Source: Hyphomicrobiales bacterium
Lineage (GTDB): Bacteria; Pseudomonadota; Alphaproteobacteria; Rhizobiales; Rhizobiaceae
DNA: 64,000 nt
NCBI GenBank assembly: GCA_900468535.1
Contig: UBTY01000004.1
Span: 91,635 to 155,634 of the forward strand
Direction of reading: 5' to 3'
This document shows positions 9,008 through 17,315 of the stretch, in pieces. Both the position numbers and the translations under genes were made by a program. How positions within the stretch are numbered: the first letter of the stretch is position 1; each line of letters starts with the position of its first letter. The notes beneath the pieces are model-generated. The model was given only the letters and a program-made list of their open reading frames with translations. It did not search any database and was not told where the DNA came from.

Positions 9008-9898
9008 ATGCAAAAGCTTTTGGAACTCGCTGCGCTGATCGAGAAACACGCCGGCCCGCGCTACCTAACCAACGTGCTTCCGGGCATCCGGCTACTGCGC
9101 TCGACTAGTGTGACCGATCCGCTGGCGGGGCTTGCGGTTCCGACTTTTGCCGTGGTGGCCCAGGGCGCCAAGCAAACGGTGATCGGCGACACGGTCTGCG
9201 ACTACCGTGCCGGAGATTCTCTCGTAATCTCGCTGGATGTCCCGGTCAGTGCTCATGTCACGAAGGCGAGCCAAGAAGAGCCGTTTCTCGGCTTCGAGAT
9301 GGCACTAGACCCGGCGGCGCTGGCCGCGTTGGCAGTGGAGACCGGCCTTCATCCTTTGATCAGCGATACCGAGATGGGTGCTGCGGTGAGCCCGCTGCCG
9401 GAAAACCTTCTGGATGCACTTGTCCGCCTCCTTACCCTCCTCGACGCGCCGTCGGATACCACGGCGCTGCGTCCGGCGATCGAGCGGGAAGTGATGTGGC
9501 GGCTTTTGACCGGCGAACATGCCTCGGTCATCCGCCAGATCGGCTTTGAGGGTGGACCTACGTCCCGAATAGTCCAAGCCATCGAATGGCTAAAGCAGAA
9601 TTTTGCCGAGCCGGTCCAGGTCGAGGACCTCGCCTCACGGGCTGGCATGAGCGTCACCTCGTTCCACCGCCATTTCCGCCGCGCGACATCGATGACGCCG
9701 ATCCAGTATCAGAAACGCGTGCGTCTCATCCACGCACGAACCAAACTTCTGTCCGAGCAAAGGAGCGTTGCGTCGATCGGGTTCGAGATCGGCTACGAAA
9801 GCGCATCGCAGTTCAATCGGGAATATCGGCGCGAGTTCGGTGCTTCGCCGGGGGTCGATGCGGCAAGGTTTCGTTCGGTGGGCGACGTCATGAGGTGA
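9008..9898 (+). CDS. AraC family transcriptional regulator
   Basis: About 296 aa from the ATG giving MQKLLELAALIEKHAG; a TTG at 8954 would add 18 residues but the shorter start fits relatives better. The N-terminal half matches the AraC-type N-terminal effector domain (PF06719-like: PTFAVVAQGAKQTVIGD and DSLVISLDVPVSAHV). The C-terminal third has two helix-turn-helix units: VEDLASRAGMSVTSFHRHFR and SVASIGFEIGYESASQFNREYRREFG. It is transcribed away from the aldo/keto reductase and likely activates it in response to an aldehyde or ketone; this is inference from position. Confidence 0.87.
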   Translation: MQKLLELAALIEKHAGPRYLTNVLPGIRLLRSTSVTDPLAGLAVPTFAVVAQGAKQTVIGDTVCDYRAGDSLVISLDVPVSAHVTKASQEEPFLGFEMALDPAALAALAVETGLHPLISDTEMGAAVSPLPENLLDALVRLLTLLDAPSDTTALRPAIEREVMWRLLTGEHASVIRQIGFEGGPTSRIVQAIEWLKQNFAEPVQVEDLASRAGMSVTSFHRHFRRATSMTPIQYQKRVRLIHARTKLLSEQRSVASIGFEIGYESASQFNREYRREFGASPGVDAARFRSVGDVMR

Positions 9899-9989
9899 CT
9901 TCGATCGCGAACTGCTGTGTCAGAACGCAGGGCAGTCGGACTGCTGCCGCACTTAACGCGCGGTTGTCGACATGGAGCTCTCCAGAACG

Positions 9990-10484
9990 TCACCGCATTC
10001 TCATCAGATCGACCGGACGATTGTTGATGATCGCTTCCATCGAGAAAAAGCCGGTCACCGTTGCGAGATCGAAATTGGTGATCAGCTTCTGATAGAACGC
10101 ATCATAGCCCGACATGCCTTTCGTGACGACCTTGATAAGGTAGTCCCAGTCGCCGCCGATCCGATAGAAATCGATCACCTCGGGGATCCGCTCGACATGA
10201 GCGCGAAATCCCTCGCTCCATTCCTTGGAATGATGGCGCGTTCGGATCATCACGAAGACGGTAAGATCAAAGCCGAGTGCCCGAAGATCGATGTCGCTGT
10301 GCGAGCCTCGGATCAGCCCGATCGAGTTCAACCGCTGCAGCCGCCGCCAGCAGGCGTTTTGCGACAAGCCGACCTTGTCCGCCAGATCTCGCTGGGAGAG
10401 ATTCGCATCGTTCTGCATGGCACTCAAAATCTTCATATCAAATGCGTCGATTTTTGTCAGTTCATCGTTCATTTGAAATGCCAA
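9990..10484 (-). CDS. Lrp/AsnC family transcriptional regulator
   Basis: 164-aa feast/famine regulator: N-terminal winged helix (DMKILSAMQNDANLSQRDLA, then VGLSQNACWRRLQRL) and a C-terminal RAM effector domain (GGDWDYLIKVV). A second Met at residue 5 is an alternative start. It is divergent from the class V PLP enzyme with 87 bp between the annotated starts, so it probably senses an amino acid, possibly cysteine, and controls the sulfur operon, as DecR/CuyR-type Lrp proteins control cysteine desulfhydrases. The effector is inferred. A decayed partial copy lies at 7633-7702. Confidence 0.86.
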   Translation of the reverse strand: MAFQMNDELTKIDAFDMKILSAMQNDANLSQRDLADKVGLSQNACWRRLQRLNSIGLIRGSHSDIDLRALGFDLTVFVMIRTRHHSKEWSEGFRAHVERIPEVIDFYRIGGDWDYLIKVVTKGMSGYDAFYQKLITNFDLATVTGFFSMEAIINNRPVDLMRMR

Positions 10485-10571
10485 TCGGAAAAATACTCAG
10501 AAAATAGGTGAATTTACTGACCGTGAAGCAGGATACGATCGGTGTCAATATCCGAGCTTAGGAGAGAGCCC

Positions 10572-12074
10572 GTGGACATCGCCCCCGCAGCGCCAGGTCG
10601 TTCCGAAACACCGCTTTCCAATTTTCGTCGCAGCTTGAACAAATCGGGCGTGATGGCTGATCTTCGCGATGGTCTCATCGGGGCACACGCCACGATCTCC
10701 GGCCCCTACGGCGAGAAAGAACTGGTTTACGCCGACTATGTCGCATCCGGCCGTGCGCTCCATCAGATCGAGCGCTTTATACTGGTTGAAGTCCTTCCCT
10801 ACTACGCCAACAGCCACACCGAGGCCTCCTACTGTGGCGGCTTCATGACGCGGATGCGGAGGGATGCGCGTGCCATGATTGGCGCGTTCTGCGGAGCGAG
10901 GGCGGACCAGCATGCGGTCATTTTCACGGGCTCCGGTGCGACGTCCGGGATCAATCGCCTGGTCAAGCTGTTCGGCGTCACCGAAGCCGTTGCCGCCGGC
11001 AAACGGGTCCGCGTTGTCATCGGCCCCTACGAGCATCACTCCAACATCCTGCCCTGGAGGGAAAGTGGAGCTGAGATTGTCGAGATCGCCGAGGCCCCAA
11101 CGGGTGGTCCGGACCTGTCCCTCCTCAGCCATGCGCTCGAGAAGGACGCGGCTGATCTGACGGTATGCACACTCTCCGCAGCCTCGAACATTACGGGCAT
11201 TACCAGCGATGTCGCGGCAATCACGGCTATGGTGAAAGCCGCCGGCGCGAAAATGATCTGGGACTACGCCGGCGCCGGACCATATGTCCCGATATCGATG
11301 TCTCCAGGCGTTGACGCAGAAATTGACGCTATCGTCGTCTCGCCGCACAAGTTTATCGGCGGCCCCGGCGCATCCGGCATGCTGATCCTTCGACGCGATG
11401 CTGTCTCGACAAAGAAGCCATCATGGCCGGGTGGCGGGACAGTGAAATTCGTGTCGCCGCAGACGCACGACTATTCAGATAGCCTCGAAGCGCGCGAAGA
11501 GGCCGGAACGCCGAACGTCGTAGGCGATATACGCGCCGCGCTGGCTTTCATCGTCAAGGACGCCATCGGTGCCGAGGTAATGGCAAAACGCAATCGCGAG
11601 CTCGCAGAGCGCGCCTTCGACGCCTGGAAGGATATCCCGCAGATCGAGATCCTCGGCCTCTCGGAACCTGAGCGACTTCCGATCTTCTCCTTCCGTGTCA
11701 AGAACGGGAAGGGCGGCTACGTGCACCAGCAGCTGGTAACGCGAATGCTGAGCGACCGCTTCGGCATTCAGGCTCGCGGCGGCTGCGCCTGCGCGGGACC
11801 ATACGTGCACCGGCTGCTGTCCATCGACGAAGAGCAGTCCGAGGCCATACGGCAGGCGATCCTTTCCGGCGATGAGATCAGCAAGCCGGGCTTCATCCGA
11901 CTCAACTTCAGCGTTCTCCTTTCCGAGGAAAAGGTTCAATTTATTCTCGATGCCGTGAAGCAGATTGCAACGGACGCGACGAGCTTCGAAGCGGATTACG
12001 ATGTCGATCCGAGCCGGGCCATTTTTGCTCCCCGGACTGCAGTGGTCGAAGGCAAAGCCTATGCTCAAGCCTGA
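10572..12074 (+). CDS. Class V aminotransferase, cysteine-desulfurase-like
   Basis: PLP enzyme of fold type I, about 500 aa from a GTG preceded 7 bp upstream by AGGAG (10560-10564); an earlier GTG at 10542 has no ribosome site. The PLP lysine is Lys260 in SPHKFIGGPG, with EHHSN (154-158) stacking on the cofactor. A cysteine-rich loop RGGCACAGPY carries Cys405 and Cys407 where SufS-type desulfurases have the catalytic Cys. It is longer than SufS (about 410 aa), with an extra C-terminal tail. Its stop lies 14 bp inside the persulfide-dioxygenase-like gene, so the two are co-translated; together they suggest sulfane-sulfur release from cysteine or a relative. Confidence 0.78.
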   Translation: MDIAPAAPGRSETPLSNFRRSLNKSGVMADLRDGLIGAHATISGPYGEKELVYADYVASGRALHQIERFILVEVLPYYANSHTEASYCGGFMTRMRRDARAMIGAFCGARADQHAVIFTGSGATSGINRLVKLFGVTEAVAAGKRVRVVIGPYEHHSNILPWRESGAEIVEIAEAPTGGPDLSLLSHALEKDAADLTVCTLSAASNITGITSDVAAITAMVKAAGAKMIWDYAGAGPYVPISMSPGVDAEIDAIVVSPHKFIGGPGASGMLILRRDAVSTKKPSWPGGGTVKFVSPQTHDYSDSLEAREEAGTPNVVGDIRAALAFIVKDAIGAEVMAKRNRELAERAFDAWKDIPQIEILGLSEPERLPIFSFRVKNGKGGYVHQQLVTRMLSDRFGIQARGGCACAGPYVHRLLSIDEEQSEAIRQAILSGDEISKPGFIRLNFSVLLSEEKVQFILDAVKQIATDATSFEADYDVDPSRAIFAPRTAVVEGKAYAQA

Positions 12075-12939
12075 GGTCACCGGGTTCTACGATCAGCGAA
12101 CGGGCAGCATCCAGTATGTCGTCGCGTGCCCGCGCTCGCGCAGATGCGCCATCATTGACCCCGTGCTCGATTTCGATGAGAAGTCTGGTTCCACTGCGAC
12201 GACGAACGCGGACGCCATCCTCGATCACATTCGACATCATGACCTCAAGCTCGACTGGATCCTGGATACCCATCCGCATGCGGATCATTTCTCCGCCGCA
12301 GCCTACCTGAAAGCGAAGACCGGCGCACCGACCGCCATCGGCGAGCACATCAGGGACGTGCAGCAGATCTGGCAAAAGATCTACAACTGGCCAGACCTTG
12401 CTTGCGACGGGTCGCAGTGGGACCGACTGTTTCGCGATGGCGAGACATTCAAAATCGGCGAGTTGGACGCACGCGTCCTTCATTCGCCGGGACACACCTT
12501 GGCTTCGATCAGTTACGTCGTCGGCGATGCGGCCTTCATTCACGACACCCTGTTCATGCCCGACAGCGGGACCGCGCGGGCCGACTTTCCAGGCGGCAGC
12601 GCCGAGAGCCTTTGGCGGTCGATCCAGACCATCCTGAGCCTGCCTAACGAGACACGTCTTTTCACCGGTCACGACTATATGCCGGGAGGGCGCCAGCCTT
12701 TGTGGGAGAGTTCGGTCGCGGAGCAGAAGCGAAGCAATCCCCATGTCGCCGGCCAGTCACGACAGGATTTCATCCAACGTCGCGAAGCCCGTGACAAGAC
12801 ACTGCCCATGCCGCGGCTAATCCTCCATGCGCTTCAGGTCAATATCCGGGCAGGGGAATTGCCCCCGGTCGAGGAGAGCGGCCAGCGCTTTCTAAAGATC
12901 CCGCTCGACGCGTTCCCGGCATCGGTGTGGAGTTCCTGA
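12061..12939 (+). CDS. MBL-fold hydrolase, persulfide-dioxygenase-like (ETHE1/Blh)
   Basis: 292-aa metallo-beta-lactamase-fold protein. The metal motif THPHADHF (His71, His73, Asp75, His76), a later SPGHT histidine, the FMPDSGTARADFPGG segment and FTGHDY are the signature of ETHE1/Blh persulfide dioxygenases, which oxidise glutathione persulfide to sulfite with Fe(II). The ATG lies within the end of the desulfurase-like gene (14-bp overlap). The next gene encodes a TauE-type exporter, the same partner seen in bigR-blh loci, which supports sulfite as product. There is no rhodanese domain. Confidence 0.84.
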   Translation: MLKPEVTGFYDQRTGSIQYVVACPRSRRCAIIDPVLDFDEKSGSTATTNADAILDHIRHHDLKLDWILDTHPHADHFSAAAYLKAKTGAPTAIGEHIRDVQQIWQKIYNWPDLACDGSQWDRLFRDGETFKIGELDARVLHSPGHTLASISYVVGDAAFIHDTLFMPDSGTARADFPGGSAESLWRSIQTILSLPNETRLFTGHDYMPGGRQPLWESSVAEQKRSNPHVAGQSRQDFIQRREARDKTLPMPRLILHALQVNIRAGELPPVEESGQRFLKIPLDAFPASVWSS

Positions 12940-12943
12940 CCGC

Positions 12944-13726
12944 ATGGACGGATCACTCGATCATCTGCTGCTCGCGCTCGGCTCCGGATCCCTGATCGGA
13001 GGTACGCTCGGCTTGATCGGAGGAGGCGGGTCCATCCTTGCAACGCCGTTGCTGATGTATGTCGTCGGCATGCGGGATGTTCACACGGCAATCGGGACGG
13101 GCGCCTTGGCGGTTTCGGCCAATGCTTACCTCAATCTGGCCGGCCACGCTTCCAGGGGACATGTCTGGTGGCGCTGCGCCATCATATTCGCCGTCGCCGG
13201 CAGCCTCGGCGCCTATCTCGGCTCGAGCCTCGGCAAGCTGGTCAACGGGCAAAGTCTGCTCTTCCTGTTCGGCCTATTGATGATGCTGGTCAGTTTCCTG
13301 ATGCGGCAGGCGAGATGTCAGATAGATGTGACGGCGCAGTCGCTGACAGTCGGAACGCATGGAAAGACCACGCTGATCGCACTCGCAACCGGTGTCTGTT
13401 CCGGCTTTTTCGGGATTGGCGGTGGTTTCCTGATCGTACCCGCCTTGCTGCTTGCGACCGGTATGCCCCTGATCAACGCAGTCGGCACCTCGCTCCTCGC
13501 CGTCGGCACATTCGGACTGACCACTGCCATCAACTACGCGGCGTCCGGTTATGTTGACTGGTTGACCGCGCTCTACTTCATCGCAGGCGGTATCGGTGGC
13601 GGAATTGCCGGTACGATCGGCGCCTGCCGGTTGGCGACGCACCGGAACACGCTCGCCCAGATTTTCCGATGGGTCATATTCGCCGTCAGCCTCTATGTTC
13701 TGGCACGGAGCTATCCGGCCGCGTGA
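12944..13726 (+). CDS. TauE/SafE-type sulfite/organosulfonate exporter
   Basis: Integral membrane protein of 260 aa with about eight hydrophobic segments. The duplicated TauE/SafE half-motifs are visible: GLIGGGGSILATPLLMYVVG near residues 22-41 and GFFGIGGGFLIVPALLLATG in the second half, each followed by an AIGT/AVGTS helix. It starts 4 bp after the persulfide-dioxygenase-like gene. Likely role: export of the sulfite that enzyme would generate, relieving toxicity. The family is clear; the substrate is inferred from neighbours. Confidence 0.85.
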   Translation: MDGSLDHLLLALGSGSLIGGTLGLIGGGGSILATPLLMYVVGMRDVHTAIGTGALAVSANAYLNLAGHASRGHVWWRCAIIFAVAGSLGAYLGSSLGKLVNGQSLLFLFGLLMMLVSFLMRQARCQIDVTAQSLTVGTHGKTTLIALATGVCSGFFGIGGGFLIVPALLLATGMPLINAVGTSLLAVGTFGLTTAINYAASGYVDWLTALYFIAGGIGGGIAGTIGACRLATHRNTLAQIFRWVIFAVSLYVLARSYPAA

Positions 13727-14090
13727 TGTGCGGCTAGCCGGTCCCTACGCGGGGGCTCCACGGCGAGGCCTTGTCGCTGGCTTTCGCATCAACCCAGCGA
13801 CTGCAAGGCTCACATTAAAAAGCGCTCCACAGATGTGCTCCGCGTTGGCAACATGGGCTGCCGACACGGCAGATATTGCTCGTAAGCGGTCCGGGTCTTG
13901 GCAAAGTGCCATCCGCTCAAGCGCCTCTTGGTCCGCTTCCAACCGCGTATTGAATCCCTGTTTTGCCTGTTTCCGCGGCTTTCTGCGGCCTCAGGGTTGC
14001 GAGCGGCCGTCTTACCATCACCCGAAAATCCCTCCGGCGGCTACACCAGAAATCGTGGTTTTGTGCGCAATGTATTTTGTATTTACATAC
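13727..14090. other. Intergenic stretch without a supported gene
   Basis: Between the exporter and the GntR regulator. A 65-codon frame on the minus strand (13745-13942) has no recognisable domain and no good ribosome site. The right end becomes AT-rich and leads into the operator and promoter candidates. Confidence 0.5.
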
Positions 14091-14113
14091 ATTGTGTACA
14101 TTACGTACACAAT
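14091..14113. promoter_or_regulatory. Candidate GntR operator, perfect 9-bp inverted repeat
   Basis: ATTGTGTAC-ATTAC-GTACACAAT: two perfect 9-bp arms around a 5-bp spacer, immediately upstream of a sigma70-like -35 element and 65 bp before the GntR start. Symmetry and AT-rich outer positions suit a dimeric FadR-type repressor. A second TGTAT...ATACA pair lies just to the left. Confidence 0.6.
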
Positions 14114-14116
14114 CTG

Positions 14117-14144
14117 TTGACTCTCCGTTTCGAAGGTGTATGGT
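14117..14144 (+). promoter_or_regulatory. Candidate sigma70 promoter for the GntR gene and operon
   Basis: TTGACT, 16 bp, TATGGT. The -35 lies 3 bp after the palindrome, so a bound regulator would affect RNA polymerase. The predicted transcript start is about 25 bp before the GntR ATG. Confidence 0.5.
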
Positions 14145-14177
14145 TTCCATGTCGAGGAACGAGGAGTTGGCCCCAAA

Positions 14178-14873
14178 ATGGCGAAAGCGATCAAAAGCAA
14201 TCTCTACGAGGACCTGAAGCGTCAGATCCTGACGATGGAACTTGATCCCGACACCGATCTTGACGAGGGCAGCCTCAGCGAGCGTTACGGGCTGTCGCGA
14301 ACGCCGGTCCGCGACATCTTTCGTCGCCTTGCAGGCGAGGGATACATCGACATTCGCGAAAACCGTGGAGCACGGGTCATCCCGATGAACCACGTTACGC
14401 TCCGAAACTTCTTCCTGGTCGCACCGATGATCTACGCTGCGATCGGACGGCTGGCGGTGCAGAATTTCAAGTCGACGCAGCTGGCGGATCTCCAGCAGAC
14501 CCAGGAACGGTTTCGCACGGCGAGCGTGAACATGGATCCGCTTGCCATGGTCCTGGAAAACAACCGCTTTCATGAGATTTTCGGCGAGATGTCGGCAAAC
14601 GCCTACCTCCAGCCAAGCTTGGGCCGATTGCTGATCGATCATGCCCGTATCGGCCACACGTTCTTCCGCCCTCGCAACGACGACATGAAACGTCGCCTGC
14701 AGGTCGCGGTCGAGCACCATGATGCCTTCATCGAGGCACTGAGCGCGCATGACGAGGATGCGGTTGTCGATCTCGTCTTCGAACACTGGGAACTGTCGCG
14801 CGAGAACATGGAGATGTTCATCGCTCCGCAGGGCCTCAAGGCGGATGCCCTGGTGGGCGCGCCGGCCACCTAA
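14178..14873 (+). CDS. GntR family regulator, FadR subfamily
   Basis: 231 aa from the ATG giving MAKAIKSNLYEDLKRQIL; GAGGAG lies 11 bp upstream, and an earlier GTG at 14136 would overlap the promoter candidate. The N-terminal winged helix (EGSLSERYGLSRTPVRDIFRRL, then GYIDIRENRGARV) is followed by an all-helical FCD effector domain with metal-type His/Asp positions (NNRFHEIFG, HHDAFIEAL, FEHWELSREN). It heads the amine operon: the DapA-like gene starts 17 bp after its stop. It probably controls its own operon through the palindrome at 14091. Confidence 0.86.
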   Translation: MAKAIKSNLYEDLKRQILTMELDPDTDLDEGSLSERYGLSRTPVRDIFRRLAGEGYIDIRENRGARVIPMNHVTLRNFFLVAPMIYAAIGRLAVQNFKSTQLADLQQTQERFRTASVNMDPLAMVLENNRFHEIFGEMSANAYLQPSLGRLLIDHARIGHTFFRPRNDDMKRRLQVAVEHHDAFIEALSAHDEDAVVDLVFEHWELSRENMEMFIAPQGLKADALVGAPAT

Positions 14874-14890
14874 TCACTGGAGAAATTACC

Positions 14891-15805
14891 GTGAAATTCG
14901 AGGGGATTTACACCCCGGCCGTGACCCCGCTCGACCAGAGCGGGCAGATCGACCGGAAGGCGTTCGCTGCTGTCCTGGAATCGCTCATCGAAGCGGGGGT
15001 CCATGGCATTATCGTCGGTGGCTCGACGGGCGAATACTACGCACAGACCAGCCAGGAGCGCTTCGATCTTGGTGCCTACGCCAAGGATGTCATCGGCAGC
15101 CGATTGGCACTGATCATCGGAACCGGTGCCACACGCACAGAAGATTCGGTCGAGTACGCCAAAGCGGCGAAGGAGATCGGGGCCGATGCAATCCTCGTGT
15201 CCACGCCACCCTATGCCCTGCCGACCGAGCGAGAAAACGCGGTCCACGCAATGACCGTCGATCGCGCGGCCAACATGCCGATCATGCTCTACAACTATCC
15301 GGCCCGCATGGGCGTAATGATGGGCGAAGAGTATTTCTCCCGCGTCGGAAAATCCAAGAATGTCGTCGCCATCAAGGAAAGCTCCGGCGACATGGGCAAC
15401 CTGCATCTGCTTGCCCGCAAGTTTCCGCACATCGCCCTCTCATGCGGCTGGGACGATCAGGCGCTCGAGTTCTTTGCCTGGGGCGCAAGAAGCTGGGTCT
15501 GCGCCGGCTCGAACTTCCTGCCGAAAGAGCACGTCGCGCTCTATGAGGCCTGCGTCATCGAGAAGAACTTCGACAAGGGTCGCGCCATCATGACCGCGAT
15601 GCTGCCCCTCATGGACTTCCTCGAGTGCGGCAAGTTCGTGCAGTCGATCAAGCACGGCTGCGAGATCATCGGGCTGAAGACCGGCTCCGTGAGGGCTCCG
15701 CTGCGTCCTCTCAATTCCGAAGAAAAGCGAACACTTGAGACCGTTGTTTCGACGCTGAAGCGCACGGTCGGCCAGATCACATCGGGAGCCAATCGTCATG
15801 CATGA
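14891..15805 (+). CDS. DapA/NAL-family lyase or dehydratase
   Basis: Dihydrodipicolinate-synthase-superfamily TIM barrel, 304 aa from a GTG (GGAGA ribosome site 7 bp upstream). The Schiff-base lysine is Lys162 in VAIKESSGD, the proton-relay Tyr134 lies in LYNYPARMG, and the carboxylate-binding GGSTGEYY loop is at 43-50. Members form an imine with a 2-oxo acid and act as aldolases, deaminases or dehydratases. In hydroxyproline catabolism such an enzyme deaminates pyrroline-4-hydroxy-2-carboxylate before an ALDH and after an FAD oxidase; the same three classes occur here, but the substrate is open. It overlaps the ALDH gene by 8 bp. Confidence 0.85.
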   Translation: MKFEGIYTPAVTPLDQSGQIDRKAFAAVLESLIEAGVHGIIVGGSTGEYYAQTSQERFDLGAYAKDVIGSRLALIIGTGATRTEDSVEYAKAAKEIGADAILVSTPPYALPTERENAVHAMTVDRAANMPIMLYNYPARMGVMMGEEYFSRVGKSKNVVAIKESSGDMGNLHLLARKFPHIALSCGWDDQALEFFAWGARSWVCAGSNFLPKEHVALYEACVIEKNFDKGRAIMTAMLPLMDFLECGKFVQSIKHGCEIIGLKTGSVRAPLRPLNSEEKRTLETVVSTLKRTVGQITSGANRHA

Positions 15806-17315
15806 GCCCTTGACCGCCGCTGAATACAAGGCGATTGCAGCCGACCTTCAATTCCCGACGAATGCCTTCATCGATGGCGCCTTCCGCCCTGCAAGCTCGG
15901 GCAAGACCTTCAAGGCGAAGAACCCGGCGACCGGCGATACGCTCGCCAAGGTCGCGGCCTGCGACAGCACCGACGTCGACCATGCGGTAGCGAAAGCCCG
16001 CGCGGCTTTTGACGATGGTCGCTGGCGGCTGCGCACGCCCGGCGAACGCAAGCAGGTTCTCCTGGAACTCGCCAAGCTCATCGAGCGAAATCGCCACGAA
16101 CTTGCGGTCATGGAAAGTCTCGACAGCGGCAAGCCGATACGCGAGTGCCAGACGGTCGACATTCCCGACACCATCCATACCCTGCGCTGGCATGCCGAGC
16201 TGATCGACAAGCTCTACGACAATACCGCTCCTGTCGGATCGAACGCGCTGACGATGATCGTCCGGGAGCCGATCGGCGTCGTTGGTTGCGTCCTTCCCTG
16301 GAACTTTCCGCTCCTGATGCTTGCCTGGAAGATCGGCCCGGCATTGGCCGCTGGCTGCTCTGTCGTCGTCAAGCCTGCCGAGGACACGACGCTGACAACG
16401 CTTCGGGTCGCGGAACTCGCTCACGAAGCCGGGATCCCCGCAGGCGTCTTCAACGTCGTTACCGGCAGCGGCAAGGAGGTGGGCGAACCGCTCGGCCTGC
16501 ACATGGACGTCGACATGATCGCCTTTACCGGATCGACGCCGACCGGGCGCCGGTTCCTGCGCTACGCCGCCGATTCCAATCTCAAGAAGGTCGTGCTCGA
16601 ATGCGGCGGCAAGAACCCTGCGGTCGTTCTCGATGATGCCGAGGATCTCGATCTCGTTGCCGAACAAGTTGTCAACGGCGCCTTCTGGAACATGGGTGAG
16701 AACTGCTCGGCCACATCGCGCCTTATCGTTCAGGCCAATGTGAAGGACGAGCTGCTGAAGCGGGTCGGCGCCTACATGAGGGAGTGGAGAACCGGCGACC
16801 CGCTCGATCCGGACAACCGCATCGGCGCCCTCGTCAACAAAGCGCATTTCGAGAAAGTCACATCCTTCCTTGACGATGCAAAGAAAGAGAAGCTGTCGGT
16901 TGCCTATGGCGGCGACACGCATGACGGCATCTTTGTGGAGCCTACGGTCGTTGATGGCGTGACGTCATCAAGCCGCCTCTTCAAGGACGAGATATTTGGA
17001 CCAGTGCTGTCGGTGACCACCTTCAACACGCTCGCCGAGGCGGTCGCGCTCGCGAACGATACCAATTATGGCCTGACAGCGTCCGTTTACACCAGCAGCC
17101 TCCGCAACGCGATCCGGCTCTCGCGAGAGATCCGCGCCGGTGTGGTCACGGTCAATTGCTTCGGCGAAGGCGATGCCACCACGCCGTTTGGCGGCTACAA
17201 GGAATCGGGGTTCGGCGGTCGCGACAAGTCGGCATTCGCCCACGACAATTATTGCGAACTGAAGACCATTTGGATCGACATCTCCGAACGGTCAATCGAC
17301 GAGAGCGTCCGATGA
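15798..17315 (+). CDS. Aldehyde dehydrogenase, PuuC/betaine-aldehyde type
   Basis: NAD(P)-dependent ALDH of 505 aa. Catalytic Cys303 (GENCSATSR), Glu268 (ECGGK) and Asn169 (PWNFP) are all present. The DGRWRLRTPGERKQVLLE block and the GGYKESGFGGRDKS C-terminus resemble PuuC/gamma-aminobutyraldehyde dehydrogenases. It overlaps the DapA-like gene by 8 bp and the FAD oxidase by 4 bp, so all three are coupled. Likely role: oxidation of the aldehyde formed by the amine oxidase or lyase step. Confidence 0.87.
   Translation: MHEPLTAAEYKAIAADLQFPTNAFIDGAFRPASSGKTFKAKNPATGDTLAKVAACDSTDVDHAVAKARAAFDDGRWRLRTPGERKQVLLELAKLIERNRHELAVMESLDSGKPIRECQTVDIPDTIHTLRWHAELIDKLYDNTAPVGSNALTMIVREPIGVVGCVLPWNFPLLMLAWKIGPALAAGCSVVVKPAEDTTLTTLRVAELAHEAGIPAGVFNVVTGSGKEVGEPLGLHMDVDMIAFTGSTPTGRRFLRYAADSNLKKVVLECGGKNPAVVLDDAEDLDLVAEQVVNGAFWNMGENCSATSRLIVQANVKDELLKRVGAYMREWRTGDPLDPDNRIGALVNKAHFEKVTSFLDDAKKEKLSVAYGGDTHDGIFVEPTVVDGVTSSSRLFKDEIFGPVLSVTTFNTLAEAVALANDTNYGLTASVYTSSLRNAIRLSREIRAGVVTVNCFGEGDATTPFGGYKESGFGGRDKSAFAHDNYCELKTIWIDISERSIDESVR

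Noticed and set aside
11941..12744. Minus-strand frame of 267 codons opposite the persulfide-dioxygenase-like gene
   Set aside because: Shadow frame; the plus-strand MBL motif is decisive.
15777..16922. Minus-strand frame of 381 codons opposite the PuuC-like ALDH
   Set aside because: Antisense shadow; the plus-strand ALDH has all catalytic residues.
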